From Bradyrhizobium centrolobii (GTDB taxonomy: Bacteria; Pseudomonadota; Alphaproteobacteria; Rhizobiales; Xanthobacteraceae): a stretch of 64,000 nucleotides of DNA. The DNA is taken from positions 71,932 through 135,931 of the forward strand of contig NZ_LUUB01000125.1 of NCBI RefSeq assembly GCF_001641635.1. The letters are read 5' to 3'. Position 1 is the first letter of the stretch. Each line of letters opens with the position of its first letter. A program made the translations under genes and the position numbers. Positions 40,445 to 49,498 of this stretch are shown here, one piece after another. The notes beneath the pieces were generated by a model. That model was not told the DNA's origin. It saw only the letters and a list, made by a program, of their open reading frames with translations, and searched no databases.

Positions 40445-41218
40445 TCACGCCGTTGCGCGCTGCCGCTCGACCAGGGCCTCGCCGAACGCCTCAAAAATCT
40501 TCCGGTTGATCGGATTGCGCTGCGGATCGTATTCGGCGTGCCATTGCACGCCGAGCGCAAAGCTCGGGGCCTCGGCGATGCGGATGGCCTCGATGGTACC
40601 GTCTTCGGCGACGCCTTCGATCAGCACGCGCTTGCCCGGCTCCAGGATGCCCTGACCGTGCAGCGAATTGACGCGGATCTTGTCGCAGCCGAGAATTTTG
40701 GCGAAGGCGCCGCCCGGCGTGAGGTCGACGTCATGGCGATCGGCGAACACGACGGTCGGGTCGGGGTGGATCTCACCATTCTCCAGCCGCGGCATCCGAT
40801 GGTTCATGCGGCCCGGCAGTTCGCGGATTTCGGGATGCAGCGAGCCACCGAAGGCGACGTTCATCTCCTGCAAGCCCCGGCAGATGCCAAACAGCGGGAT
40901 GCCGCGGGAGACGCAGGCGAGCGAGAGCGTCAGAGCCACCTCGTCGCGGTGGATATCGTAGGGCTCGTGCTTCTCGCAAGGGTCGACATTGAAGCGCGTC
41001 GGGTGGACGTTGGCGCGGGCGCCGGTGAGGATGACGCCGTCGACGGTATCGAGCAGCGCAGCGATATCGGTGATGTCGGGCGAGCCGGCGAACATCAGCG
41101 GCAAGCCGCCGGAGACTTCGGCAATCGCGCGCAAATTGCGCTCACCGACCATCTGGACCTGAAATCGATTTTCGACGCGATGGGCATTCCCGATCACGCC
41201 GACGACCGGCTTTCTCAT
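40445..41218 (-). CDS. Gamma-glutamyl-GABA hydrolase-like class I amidotransferase
   Basis: A 257-residue peptidase C26/PuuD-like protein. The nucleophile Cys lies in GIPLFGICRGLQEMNVAFGG (about residue 118), the catalytic His-Glu pair in FALGVQWHAEYD; DGVILTGARANVHP and VNSLHGQGI are also typical. It would cleave gamma-glutamyl amides such as gamma-glutamyl-GABA in polyamine breakdown. ATG 41218 (MRKPVVGVIGN) matches the usual family start; an upstream ATG at 41260 is possible. Confidence 0.82.
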   Translation of the reverse strand: MRKPVVGVIGNAHRVENRFQVQMVGERNLRAIAEVSGGLPLMFAGSPDITDIAALLDTVDGVILTGARANVHPTRFNVDPCEKHEPYDIHRDEVALTLSLACVSRGIPLFGICRGLQEMNVAFGGSLHPEIRELPGRMNHRMPRLENGEIHPDPTVVFADRHDVDLTPGGAFAKILGCDKIRVNSLHGQGILEPGKRVLIEGVAEDGTIEAIRIAEAPSFALGVQWHAEYDPQRNPINRKIFEAFGEALVERQRATA

Positions 41219-41512
41219 CTCCCGTTCCGACCTCCCCGCCGAAGAAGATTCTCCAAACATGCCCTTCGGGTGAAACAAATTCAACCGAGGGGATCGCGGG
41301 ACGGCAATGCTATTTTCGCTCAAATACCCGTCCCGAGGGCAGTTTGAGCCCTGGACACCCCTCCGGCCGGGGTCTGGCCGCAAGTTACTTCGGGCAATCG
41401 TCATCGCCGGCCCGGCTCGCGGCCAGCGTCAATCCTGCTCGCAGCCCCTGCTTGATCCCCGGCCGGATTTCGCGAAAGAGTGCCCTGCACGCTGCCTGCC
41501 GAAAAGGAAACG

Positions 41513-42658
41513 ATGGTGAGCATCCCTGCAGACGAACGATCCCGAACCCGCAGCGACCTGGCCTGGGCGATCACGGTCGGCGGCATCGGCGTCGTGCTGT
41601 TCACGGCGCTGCTCGTCTTCACCTGGTATTTTGCCGCGACGCTGCTTCTGATCTTCACCGGCATGCTGCTCGGCGTCGGCCTCAACGCCCTGACCAACGC
41701 GCTCGGCCGGCGCGTTCGCCTGCCGCATCCGGTCCGGCTCGCGATCGTCTGCGGGGCGCTTGCCGTGATGCTCGCAGGCGTCGCCTATCTCGGCGGCGCC
41801 ACCATCGCCGAGCAGGCCTCGGTGCTCAGCAACACCATCAAGTCACAGATATCGCACGTCAGATCGTTCCTCGAGAACCACGGCATCGACACCAGCTTCT
41901 TCGATATCGGCAATGCGACGCCCGCCTCCACCACCGCAGCGTCGGAGACGGCGCCCGCCCCAAGCCCGGCCCCGCACGGCCAGTTGCCGGGCGCAGGCGC
42001 CCTCGCCTCCAGCAGCGGGGCGATCGTCAGCCAGACCTTCAAGCTGCTGCTCGGCACGATCAGCGCCGTTGGCAACATCTTCATCGTGCTGTTCCTGGGC
42101 CTTGCCTTCGCCGCCCAGCCCAGCATCTACCACGACGGCCTGTTGTTCCTAGCGCCGGCCAAACATCGCACCCGGGCCACACTCATCATCGACCGCATCG
42201 GCGAGACGCTGGAACGCTGGCTGATGGCGCAGATCATCGTGATGATCGCGGTCGGCGTGGTGACCTGGATCGGGCTCGCCATCATCGGCATCCCCGGCTC
42301 GTTCATCCTCGGCATTCAGGCCGGCCTGCTCGCCTTCATCCCAACCGTCGGTGCCATCATTGCCGGCGTCGTCGTGGTGCTGGCAAGCCTCGCCTCGGGC
42401 TGGATCCCAGCGCTATCCGCGCTGCTCCTGTTCCTCGGCGTGCACGCCATGGAGAGCTATGTCTTGACGCCGATCCTCCAGCGCCAGGCGCTGGATATTC
42501 CGCCGGCGACGCTGTTCGCGTTCCAGATCCTGCTCGGCGTGGTCTTCGGAATCTGGGGCCTTGCGCTGGCGCTCCCGCTGGTCGCCATCGCGAAGGTCAT
42601 GGTTGACCATTTCAAGATCTACGAGGCCGAGGCAACGCCCCGGGCCGAGGCGGCGTGA
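41513..42658 (+). CDS. AI-2E family (PerM-type) transporter
   Basis: A 381-residue membrane protein with about eight helices: pairs near residues 20-60, one near 75-95, then after a soluble segment a C-terminal block (IVMIAVGVVTWIGLAIIGI, GLLAFIPTVGAIIAGVVVVL). The family signature near the end, HAMESYVLTPILQRQALDIP, is clear. Family members export autoinducer-2, Na+/H+ or unknown solutes. AAAAGGA stands 4 bases before ATG 41513. A Pro/Ala-rich insert (SETAPAPSPAPHG) lies in the central loop. Confidence 0.83.
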   Translation: MVSIPADERSRTRSDLAWAITVGGIGVVLFTALLVFTWYFAATLLLIFTGMLLGVGLNALTNALGRRVRLPHPVRLAIVCGALAVMLAGVAYLGGATIAEQASVLSNTIKSQISHVRSFLENHGIDTSFFDIGNATPASTTAASETAPAPSPAPHGQLPGAGALASSSGAIVSQTFKLLLGTISAVGNIFIVLFLGLAFAAQPSIYHDGLLFLAPAKHRTRATLIIDRIGETLERWLMAQIIVMIAVGVVTWIGLAIIGIPGSFILGIQAGLLAFIPTVGAIIAGVVVVLASLASGWIPALSALLLFLGVHAMESYVLTPILQRQALDIPPATLFAFQILLGVVFGIWGLALALPLVAIAKVMVDHFKIYEAEATPRAEAA

Positions 42659-42664
42659 CACCGC

Positions 42665-42961
42665 TCAGGTCGTCAGCACGGTCTCGGTGTGCTCGACCTC
42701 GGGCGGCGAAGCAAAATACTGCCCGACCAGGCCGCGCCATTCGGTGAAATTCTCCGAGCCGCGGAAATCCACTGTGTGGTTTTCCAGCGTCGCCCACTTC
42801 ACCATCAGCCGGTAGCGCTGCGGCTTCTCGATCGACTTGTGCAGCTCGAAGCCGTGAAAGCCCTTGGCGCGGCCGAACGCGGCCTTGGCCTTGGCGACCG
42901 CAGCCTCGAAATCCTTCTCGCTGCCCGGCTTGACGTCGATTTGCGCAATCTCGGTAATCAT
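42665..42961 (-). CDS. Antibiotic biosynthesis monooxygenase (ABM) domain protein
   Basis: A 98-residue single-domain dimeric alpha+beta barrel protein: ITEIAQIDVKPGSEKDFEAA at the start, then FHGFELHKSIEKPQRY and LMVKWATLENHTVDFRGS. Such proteins range from haem-degrading enzymes to quinone monooxygenases; the function here is open. It converges with the AI-2E transporter, 6 bases between stops. Confidence 0.8.
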   Translation of the reverse strand: MITEIAQIDVKPGSEKDFEAAVAKAKAAFGRAKGFHGFELHKSIEKPQRYRLMVKWATLENHTVDFRGSENFTEWRGLVGQYFASPPEVEHTETVLTT

Positions 42962-43014
42962 CGGTTTCCGCCCTTCTTGTTTGAAGGACGTGTCTACCGC
43001 AGCCCATGAGAAAG

Positions 43015-43037
43015 AAAAAGGCGCCGAAACGGCGCCC
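43015..43037 (-). terminator. Rho-independent terminator
   Basis: GGCGCC / GGCGCC pairing around a 5-base loop, followed on the minus strand by TTTTTC. It lies 25 bases after the stop of the 78-aa membrane protein. Confidence 0.75.
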
Positions 43038-43061
43038 TGTTGACCGGAAAATGCAGCGCTC

Positions 43062-43298
43062 TCAGGCGAACAGCAGGGCCGTGCCGGCCACGACGAGCGC
43101 GCAACCGAGAAACAGCGCGAGCGGCCAGTAGCTGCGGCTCTGCGTGTAGCGCCCCTGCGCCCGCCGCTCGCTGATGACAGCAGTCTCGTATTCGTCGGAG
43201 TTGGAGAACAGACAGGCGAAACCGCCGCGTGCCGAGGCGGCAGCGGCTTCGAGCGACATCAGGGCGGCCTGCGGATTCTGTCGACGGATCGATTCCAT
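43062..43298 (-). CDS. Small tail-anchored membrane protein
   Basis: A 78-residue product with a soluble N-terminus (SLEAAAASARGGFACLF, DEYETAVISERRAQGRY) and a single C-terminal membrane helix (WPLALFLGCALVVAGTALLF). I do not recognise the family. A terminator follows it, which supports real expression. Confidence 0.6.
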   Translation of the reverse strand: MESIRRQNPQAALMSLEAAAASARGGFACLFSNSDEYETAVISERRAQGRYTQSRSYWPLALFLGCALVVAGTALLFA

Positions 43299-43356
43299 GA
43301 CCTGAATGGTAGGGATCGAATGGTAAACAGAGGATTACCGCGAGACCTCCTGCGCC

Positions 43357-44577
43357 TCAGACCGTCGCAGGCTGCGGCCGCGGCGCACCGACCCGCGCCG
43401 CACTCTGACGGCGCCAGTTCTCCAGCGAAAGCGGCAGCTCTTCCGCGGCCTCGACGCGGTTACGGCCGCCGCGCTTGGCCTGGTAGAGCGCAGTGTCGGC
43501 GGCCGCCAGCAGCACCTCGAGTTCGGTGCCGGCCGGGCCGCCCGCCACACCGATGCTGACGGTGGTGTCGACCGGTCCCTCCTCGACCACGACGCCGGAG
43601 GTCTCGAACGCCTCGCGGACGCGCTCGGCGACCAACACGCCCTCCTCCAGCGCGCACGGCAGAAGCGCGGCGAACTCCTCGCCGCCGATGCGACCCGAGA
43701 GGTCGGAGATGCGCAGATTGCTGACGACGACAGTCGAGAACAGTTTCAGCATCTCGTCGCCGGCGGGATGGCCGAAGCGATCGTTGATCGACTTGAAGTG
43801 GTCGATGTCGAAGATCATCACGGTCACAGGGCGTCCGCCCTTGGCCTCGCGCTCGATCACGCGCGAGCAGGCTTCCGAGAAGCCGCGGCGGTTGAGCATG
43901 CCGGTCAGGGGATCGGTGGAGGCTGCGGTCCTGTGCGCGGTGACCGTGCGCTCCGACACCAGCATGAAGATAACGAACACGGTGCCGACGGCATAGAGCA
44001 CGAGTTCGACCGCGAACACGGTGACCCAGATGCTGGCCGAGAAGCTCGCATCGTTCGGCCGCAGGAAGCCGCCGATCAGGATCGGGAGCATCAAGACGCA
44101 GCCGTGCATCACCGGTACTACGAAGGCCGGCCAGCGCCGTTGCAGGCTCTTGCGCCGCTCGACCCAGAGCTCGCTCGCGGTCAGCGCCGCATAGACCGAG
44201 ACGATGAGGGCGCCGATGACCATGCGCAGCGTGGACGCGGCGGGATCTAGCAGCGTCACCGCCGCGACCCAGGCGAGCGCGCCGATGAGCAGGCCCGGCC
44301 AGTTCGGCTTGCGGCCATGGAAGACGCGCGCAGCGTTCCACACCATGCCGCAGGCGACGAAGCCGACCGCATTCAGCGCCAGATAAACTTGCGGACCGAG
44401 CTTGTCGCCGGCCGCCGTCCACAGCGCGACCGAGGCTGCGCCGAGCAGATATGCAGTGCCCCACCATTTGAGCGCGGGGCTGTTCTCCTGCTTGCCGAAA
44501 AACACCATCATGGCGCCGAGCAGTGCGGCAACCATTGTGGCAACCAAATAGAGCGTGATGCTATCGAGCGACATCAT
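43357..44577 (-). CDS. Membrane-bound diguanylate cyclase (GGDEF)
   Basis: A 406-residue protein: about seven N-terminal membrane helices (residues 1-215), then a GGDEF domain that makes cyclic di-GMP. The active-site loop is RIGGEEFAALLP, a functional GGEEF form; the preceding DPLTGMLNRRGF and FDIDHFKSINDRFGHPAGD are complete. There is no RxxD at the position five residues before GGEEF (SDLSGRIGGEEF), so product inhibition via the I-site is probably absent. Start ATG 44577 has a G-run 6 bases upstream; the longer frame to 44598 would start inside that site. Confidence 0.9.
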   Translation of the reverse strand: MMSLDSITLYLVATMVAALLGAMMVFFGKQENSPALKWWGTAYLLGAASVALWTAAGDKLGPQVYLALNAVGFVACGMVWNAARVFHGRKPNWPGLLIGALAWVAAVTLLDPAASTLRMVIGALIVSVYAALTASELWVERRKSLQRRWPAFVVPVMHGCVLMLPILIGGFLRPNDASFSASIWVTVFAVELVLYAVGTVFVIFMLVSERTVTAHRTAASTDPLTGMLNRRGFSEACSRVIEREAKGGRPVTVMIFDIDHFKSINDRFGHPAGDEMLKLFSTVVVSNLRISDLSGRIGGEEFAALLPCALEEGVLVAERVREAFETSGVVVEEGPVDTTVSIGVAGGPAGTELEVLLAAADTALYQAKRGGRNRVEAAEELPLSLENWRRQSAARVGAPRPQPATV

Positions 44578-44734
44578 GTCGGCCCCCCCTGAAAACATAG
44601 CAGTACGCGATCGGCCCAGCCGACTTGCGCGCCCTTCCGATTGCGACGCTATGTCCCGCGGGTTCCATTCAGGTTTTCATGCGAGGCCAAGTTTTCGTGA
44701 AACACGTCATCAATTTGCGTACAAACGAACAACA

Positions 44735-44762
44735 AAAAGGGCGCTGAAATCAGCGCCCTTTT
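44735..44762 (-). terminator. Rho-independent terminator of rplM-rpsI
   Basis: AAAAGGGCGCTG / CAGCGCCCTTTT with a 4-base loop and T-run on the minus strand, 45 bases after the rpsI stop. Confidence 0.88.
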
Positions 44763-44806
44763 GCATCTCATTGAGGCCGCTTTCGCGGCGAATGTTACTA
44801 AAGCGA

Positions 44807-45283
44807 TTAACGCTTGGAGAACTGGAAGGACCGGCGCGCCTTGGCCTTGCCGTACTTCTTGCGCTCGACCACGCGGGAGTCGCGGGTGAGGAAGCCGCCC
44901 TTCTTGAGCACAGTGCGCAGCTCCGGCTCGAAATAGGTGAGCGCCTTGGAGATGCCGTGACGCACGGCACCAGCCTGGCCGGACAGACCGCCGCCAGCGA
45001 CGGTGCAGATCACGTCGTACTGACCTGCGCGCGCTGCGGCGACGAACGGCTGCTGGATCATCATGCGCAGCACGGGACGGGCGAAGTAGACCTCGACCTC
45101 GCGCGAGTTGACCATGACCTTGCCGGCACCCGGCTTGATCCACACGCGGGCAACCGCGTCCTTACGCTTGCCGGTGGCATAGGCCCGGTTGAGCTTGTCG
45201 ACCTTCTTCTCGTGCTTGGGCGCATCGGGCGCGGCCGTCTTGAGCTGCGAGAGCTGGTCGAGCGACTGGATGGATTCGGCCAT
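44807..45283 (-). CDS. rpsI: 30S ribosomal protein S9
   Basis: A 158-residue S9 with the longer N-terminus usual in alphaproteobacteria. The conserved core starts at AYATGKRKDAVARVWIKPG, with GGGLSGQAGAVRHGISKAL, and ends in RRSFQFSKR, whose basic tail reaches the P-site tRNA. One base separates it from the rplM stop, the standard rplM-rpsI operon. Confidence 0.98.
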   Translation of the reverse strand: MAESIQSLDQLSQLKTAAPDAPKHEKKVDKLNRAYATGKRKDAVARVWIKPGAGKVMVNSREVEVYFARPVLRMMIQQPFVAAARAGQYDVICTVAGGGLSGQAGAVRHGISKALTYFEPELRTVLKKGGFLTRDSRVVERKKYGKAKARRSFQFSKR

Positions 45284-45284
45284 G

Positions 45285-45749
45285 TTATGCGGCCCTCGTG
45301 TTCTTGCGGTTCAACTTGGCGATATCGAGCTTCTCGGGCTGCTGTGCCTCGTGCGGGTGATCGGCCCCGCCGTAGACCCGGAGGTTACCCATCTGGACGC
45401 GACCGAGCGGACCACGCGGGATCATGCGCTCGACAGCCTTCTCGAGCACGCGCTCGGGATGACGGCCCTCGAGGATCTGGCGCGCGGTGCGCTCCTTGAC
45501 GTGGCCGACATAGCCGGTGTGCTTGTAGTAGGTCTTCTGCTCGCGCTTGCGACCGGTGAGGACCGCATGCTGCGCGTTGATGATGATGACGTTGTCGCCG
45601 CAATCAACGTGCGGGGTGTAGGTCGGGAGGTGCTTGCCGCGGAGCCGCATGGCGACGATGGTGGCGAGGCGGCCGACGACCAGACCCTTGGCGTCGATCA
45701 GCACCCACTTCTTCGTCACCTCGGCCGGCTTTGCCGAAAAGGTTTTCAT
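45285..45749 (-). CDS. rplM: 50S ribosomal protein L13
   Basis: A 154-residue L13: KKWVLIDAKGLVVGRLAT at the N-terminus, HVDCGDNVIIINAQHAVLTG in the middle and AVERMIPRGPLGRVQMGNLR, the family signature, near the end. First gene of the rplM-rpsI operon, preceded by a plausible sigma-70-type promoter. Confidence 0.98.
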   Translation of the reverse strand: MKTFSAKPAEVTKKWVLIDAKGLVVGRLATIVAMRLRGKHLPTYTPHVDCGDNVIIINAQHAVLTGRKREQKTYYKHTGYVGHVKERTARQILEGRHPERVLEKAVERMIPRGPLGRVQMGNLRVYGGADHPHEAQQPEKLDIAKLNRKNTRAA

Positions 45750-45805
45750 GTCAGAATATCCGTGGAGGGAGACATCGGCGCGATCACCGCGCCGGACTGC
45801 GTGGC

Positions 45806-45834
45806 TTTCTAGAGAAGCGACGCGCAGCGGTCAA
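45806..45834 (-). promoter_or_regulatory. rplM: Candidate promoter of rplM-rpsI
   Basis: On the minus strand TTGACC (45829-45834), a 17-base spacer and TAGAAA (45806-45811), 57 bases before the rplM start codon. Good spacing and an AT-rich upstream stretch support a strong housekeeping promoter. Confidence 0.5.
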
Positions 45835-45906
45835 TGTCCGGCAACGTAAATTACATCAGCAAAATCAGTAATTTAAAAATATGGTATTTTGATACCCGCA
45901 AAAAGC

Positions 45907-46335
45907 TCAAATATTTGGAATGGAATAGGTCGAGGTAACATGCGCGATCGGATCGGGCGAGGTCCCGGACAAGAGGTTCACCTCACCCACCGCCAGGCGC
46001 TTGCCGAGCTTGAGAAGCCGGGCCTCCGCCAGCACGTCCTGCCCCGGCTGGCCCTTGCGCAGGAAGTTGATGTTGAGATTAGTGGTAACGGCGAGGCCAA
46101 TGGGCCCGATCGCCGACAGCAGCACCACATACATGGCGAAATCGGCGAGCGCCATCAGCGTCGGGCCGGACACGGTTCCGCCCGGCCGTAGCATCCTTTC
46201 GCTATAGCGCTGGCGCAGGAGGCAGGTCTGGCCGTCGGCGCTCTCGATCGTGATGTCGTCGCCGCTGAACGCCTGGGGAAACTCGTCGCGAAGAAACCGC
46301 TCGACCTCCGCCACGCTCATTTTCGCTAACGCCAT
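45907..46335 (-). CDS. Hotdog-fold PaaI-type thioesterase
   Basis: A 142-residue acyl-CoA thioesterase-like protein. The hotdog core is visible as MLRPGGTVSGPTLMALADFA (with the usual G-x-x-x-x-x-x-D helix), then VVLLSAIGPIGLAVTTNLNI and NFLRKGQPGQDVLAEARLL. Start at 46335 has GAGGG 5 bases upstream. It diverges from an enoyl-CoA hydratase gene, so both may take part in acyl-CoA metabolism. Confidence 0.82.
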   Translation of the reverse strand: MALAKMSVAEVERFLRDEFPQAFSGDDITIESADGQTCLLRQRYSERMLRPGGTVSGPTLMALADFAMYVVLLSAIGPIGLAVTTNLNINFLRKGQPGQDVLAEARLLKLGKRLAVGEVNLLSGTSPDPIAHVTSTYSIPNI

Positions 46336-46421
46336 ACCGTCCCTCACCCTCGCTTCACTTCGCCTGTTGCATTAGGTTATCTGCATCATCCAATTGCAAT
46401 AATCCAACCGGAAACGCTCCG

Positions 46422-47246
46422 ATGTCCGTCCAGCCCGCCCGCACCCCCACCCCGGAACCGCCGATTCTCCTGCGGGAGATCGTCGGCAGCGTCGCCGTGC
46501 TCACGCTGAACCGCCCCGCCGCTCGCAACAGCCTATCGGAGGCGATGATCGGGCAGTTGCATGCAAGCTTCAACGCGATCGCCGAGGACAAGCGCATCCG
46601 CGCCGCCGTCATTGCCGCCAACGGCCCCGCCTTCTCCGCCGGTCACGACATGAAGGAGCTCACCGCGCGCCGCACCGATCCGGATCGCGGCCGGGCCTAC
46701 TTTGCGCAGGTCATGGCGGCCTGTAGCGCGATGATGCAGGCGATCGTGCGTCTGCCCAAGCCTGTGGTCGCTGCCGTCCAGGGCATTGCCACGGCCGCCG
46801 GCTGCCAGCTCGTCGCCAGTTGCGATCTCGCAATCGCCTCCGAAGCGGCAAGCTTCGCCACACCCGGCGTCGATATCGGCCTGTTCTGCTCGACGCCGAT
46901 GGTGGCGCTGTCGCGCAACGTGCCACGCAAGCAGGCGATGGAGATGCTGCTGACGGGCGAGCCGATCCCGGCCGCGCGCGCCCGCGAGATCGGCCTCGTC
47001 AATCGCGTGGTCGCTGCCGGCACCGAGCGCGACGCCGCGATCGCGCTGGCGCAGCAGCTCGCGCTGAAATCCGCCTACACCGTCAAGCTCGGCAAGGAAG
47101 CGTTCTATCGCCAGGCCGAGATGAGCCTTGCCGACGCCTATCGCTATGCGGCAGAGGTGATGACCGAGAACATGATGGCGCGCGACGCCGAGGAAGGCAT
47201 CGGCGCCTTCATCGAGAAGCGCACGCCGAAATGGCGGGATGAATGA
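46422..47246 (+). CDS. Enoyl-CoA hydratase/isomerase family protein
   Basis: A 274-residue crotonase. Oxyanion-hole segments are GPAFSAGHDMKELTARR (about residues 68-84) and VQGIATAAGCQLVASCDL (about 120-137). Of the two hydratase glutamates, the first position is Gln/Leu in this segment (CQLVASC) and the second is not clear (PGVDIGLFCSTP), so the reaction may differ from classic hydration. The exact substrate cannot be told. It diverges from the thioesterase gene. Confidence 0.82.
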   Translation: MSVQPARTPTPEPPILLREIVGSVAVLTLNRPAARNSLSEAMIGQLHASFNAIAEDKRIRAAVIAANGPAFSAGHDMKELTARRTDPDRGRAYFAQVMAACSAMMQAIVRLPKPVVAAVQGIATAAGCQLVASCDLAIASEAASFATPGVDIGLFCSTPMVALSRNVPRKQAMEMLLTGEPIPAARAREIGLVNRVVAAGTERDAAIALAQQLALKSAYTVKLGKEAFYRQAEMSLADAYRYAAEVMTENMMARDAEEGIGAFIEKRTPKWRDE

Positions 47247-47253
47247 ACAGTAG

Positions 47254-47356
47254 CCCCTCATCCTGAGGAGCCGCGGAACGCGGCATCTCGAAGGATGAAG
47301 GCCCGACAGCGGCCTCGTGGTTCGAGACGCGCGTTCCGCGCTCCTCACCATGAGGG
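47254..47356. repeat. Palindromic intergenic repeat family B
   Basis: CCCTCATCCTGAGGAGCCGC at the left is matched by GCGCTCCTCACCATGAGGGT at the right, with inner pairs (GGAACGCGGCATCTCGAA / GACGCGCGTTCC). It fills the gap between the hydratase and CoA-binding genes and ends 15 bases before the next start codon. Confidence 0.75.
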
Positions 47357-47371
47357 TCAGAGAAAGAACAC

Positions 47372-47956
47372 ATGAACCACGACGCCTATCCCGACAATTA
47401 CATCCGCGGCATCCTCAACAGCGTGAAGTCGATCGCGATGGTCGGCGCCTCGCCGGTCAATGTGCGGCCGAGCTACTTTGCCTTCAAATATCTGGCGCAG
47501 CGCGGCTACGACATGATCCCGGTCAATCCCGGCCATGTCGGCAAGGAGCTGCTCGGAAAGCCCTTCGTCGCCTCGCTGCGCGATCTCGGCCGCCCCGTCG
47601 ACATGATCGACATCTTCCGCAGCTCCAGCCACATCATGCCCGTGGTCGAGGAGGCGCTGACGCTCGACCCGCTGCCGAAGGTGATCTGGATGCAACTCGG
47701 GGCACGTGACGATGCGGCGGCGGAGAAGGCAGAGGCAGCCGGCATCAAGGTCGTGATGAACCGCTGCCCCAAGATCGAATATGGCCGGCTGTCGTCGGAG
47801 ATCTCCTGGATGGGTGTCAACTCGCGCACGCTGAGCTCCAAGCGTCCGCCGATGCCAATGCAGGGCATGCGGCTATCCCTCAATCGGACGAGCGTCGGCG
47901 GCGGCGATACAGCGGCATCGGATCGTGCCGCCAAAGCCAAGAACGAACAAAGCTGA
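47372..47956 (+). CDS. CoA-binding (YccU-type) protein
   Basis: A 194-residue protein with a Rossmann-like CoA-binding domain: VKSIAMVGASPVNVRPSYFA near residues 18-37, YDMIPVNPGHVGKELLGKP, then KVIWMQLGARDDAAAEKAE and VVMNRCPKIEYGRL, the family hallmarks. The last 50 residues are low-complexity. Often next to O-acetylhomoserine sulfhydrylase in alphaproteobacteria, as here (metY begins 138 bases on), which hints at a role in sulfur or CoA metabolism. Confidence 0.82.
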   Translation: MNHDAYPDNYIRGILNSVKSIAMVGASPVNVRPSYFAFKYLAQRGYDMIPVNPGHVGKELLGKPFVASLRDLGRPVDMIDIFRSSSHIMPVVEEALTLDPLPKVIWMQLGARDDAAAEKAEAAGIKVVMNRCPKIEYGRLSSEISWMGVNSRTLSSKRPPMPMQGMRLSLNRTSVGGGDTAASDRAAKAKNEQS

Positions 47957-48093
47957 CGAGTTGCGAAGATTTCATTCCGCCAACGCGACGGTGCGTAGCA
48001 CGATCATTCTGATGTGAGGCCGCGCCTTGACGGCGAGCGCGACGCCGATCAGCATGCCGCGCGATTTCAGACCACAAGAACAGGACGCCACGA

Positions 48094-49374
48094 ATGAGCG
48101 ATCGCCTTCCGGGATTTTCAACTCTTGCCGTGCATGCCGGTGCACAACCGGATCCGACCACCGGCGCACGCGCAACTCCGATTTATCAAACAACTTCTTT
48201 CGTCTTCAACGACGCTGACCACGCTGCCTCGCTGTTCGGACTGCAGGCGTTCGGCAACATCTATACCCGCATCGGCAACCCCACCAACGCCGTGCTTGAG
48301 GAGCGCGTCGCGGCGCTCGAAGGCGGCACGGCGGCGCTGGCCGTTGCGTCCGGCCATGCCGCACAGGTCGTGGTATTGCAGCAATTGCTCCAGCCCGGCG
48401 ACGAGTTTATCGCCGCACGAAAGCTCTATGGCGGCTCGATCAATCAGTTCACGCATGCGTTCAAGAGCTTTGGCTGGAACGTGGTGTGGGCCGATCCGGA
48501 CGACATCACAAGCTTCGAGCGCGCGGTCACCCCGCGCACCAAGGCGATCTTCATCGAATCCATCGCCAATCCCGGCGGCAGCATCACCGACATCGAGGCG
48601 ATCTCGACGGTGGCGCGCAAGGCCGGCGTGCCGCTGATCGTCGATAACACTCTGGCCTCGCCCTATCTGATCCGCCCGATCGATCACGGCGCCGACATCG
48701 TGGTGCACTCGCTGACGAAGTTTCTCGGCGGCCACGGCAATTCGCTCGGCGGCATCATCGTCGATGCCGGCACGTTCGACTGGTCGACGGGTGGCAAATA
48801 TCCGATGCTCTCGGAGCCGCGCCCGGAATATCACGGCATCCGCCTTCAGGAGACGTTCGGCAATTTCGCCTTCGCGATCGCCTGCCGCGTGCTGGGCCTG
48901 CGCGATCTTGGACCCGCGCTGTCGCCCTTCAATGCCTTCATGATCCTCACCGGCATCGAGACGCTGCCGCTGCGCATGCAGAAGCATTGCGACAACGCCA
49001 AAGCGATCGCCGAATTCCTCTCCGGCCATCCGGCGGTCGCCTCGGTGAGCTATGCGGGCCTGCCCGGCGACAAGTACAGCCAGCTCGCGCGCAAATACGC
49101 GCCGAGGGGCGCAGGCGCCGTGTTCACCTTCAGCCTGAAGGGTGGCTATGACGCCGGCGTCAGCCTGGTGTCGAAGCTGCAACTGTTCTCGCATCTTGCC
49201 AATGTCGGCGACACCCGCTCGCTCGTCATCCACCCCGCCTCGACCACGCACAGCCAGCTCGACGACGCCGCCAAGATCAGGTCCGGCGCCGGCCCCGACG
49301 TGGTGCGGCTCTCGATCGGCATCGAGGACAAGGAAGATTTGATTGCCGACCTGGAGCAGGCGCTGAGTGCGTAA
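48094..49374 (+). CDS. metY: O-acetylhomoserine sulfhydrylase
   Basis: A 426-residue PLP enzyme of the Cys/Met metabolism family that makes homocysteine from O-acetylhomoserine and sulfide. Characteristic parts are FSTLAVHAGAQPDPTTGARA, TSFVFNDADHAASLF, YTRIGNPTNAVLEERVAALE, and the PLP-lysine segment IVVHSLTKFLGGHGNSLGG (about residue 209). Length above 420 and the final HPASTTHSQLDDAAKIRSGA fit MetY rather than MetZ/MetB. Confidence 0.93.
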   Translation: MSDRLPGFSTLAVHAGAQPDPTTGARATPIYQTTSFVFNDADHAASLFGLQAFGNIYTRIGNPTNAVLEERVAALEGGTAALAVASGHAAQVVVLQQLLQPGDEFIAARKLYGGSINQFTHAFKSFGWNVVWADPDDITSFERAVTPRTKAIFIESIANPGGSITDIEAISTVARKAGVPLIVDNTLASPYLIRPIDHGADIVVHSLTKFLGGHGNSLGGIIVDAGTFDWSTGGKYPMLSEPRPEYHGIRLQETFGNFAFAIACRVLGLRDLGPALSPFNAFMILTGIETLPLRMQKHCDNAKAIAEFLSGHPAVASVSYAGLPGDKYSQLARKYAPRGAGAVFTFSLKGGYDAGVSLVSKLQLFSHLANVGDTRSLVIHPASTTHSQLDDAAKIRSGAGPDVVRLSIGIEDKEDLIADLEQALSA

Positions 49375-49382
49375 TGGTTCGG

Positions 49383-49423
49383 CGTCATTCCGGGGCGCGC
49401 GCAAGCGCGAACCCGGAATGACG
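49383..49423 (+). repeat. Short palindrome after metY
   Basis: CGTCATTCCGG and CCGGAATGACG form a perfect 11-bp stem around GGCGCGCGCAAGCGCGAAC, itself able to pair. It is a common REP-like unit and may act as the metY terminator, though no T-run follows. Confidence 0.6.
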
Positions 49424-49498
49424 GCCCCAGTTAACAGTCATTAACCATACCTGCTGCATAGATCATGCTGGATCACTCCTCTTGATTCGGAGCCGACG

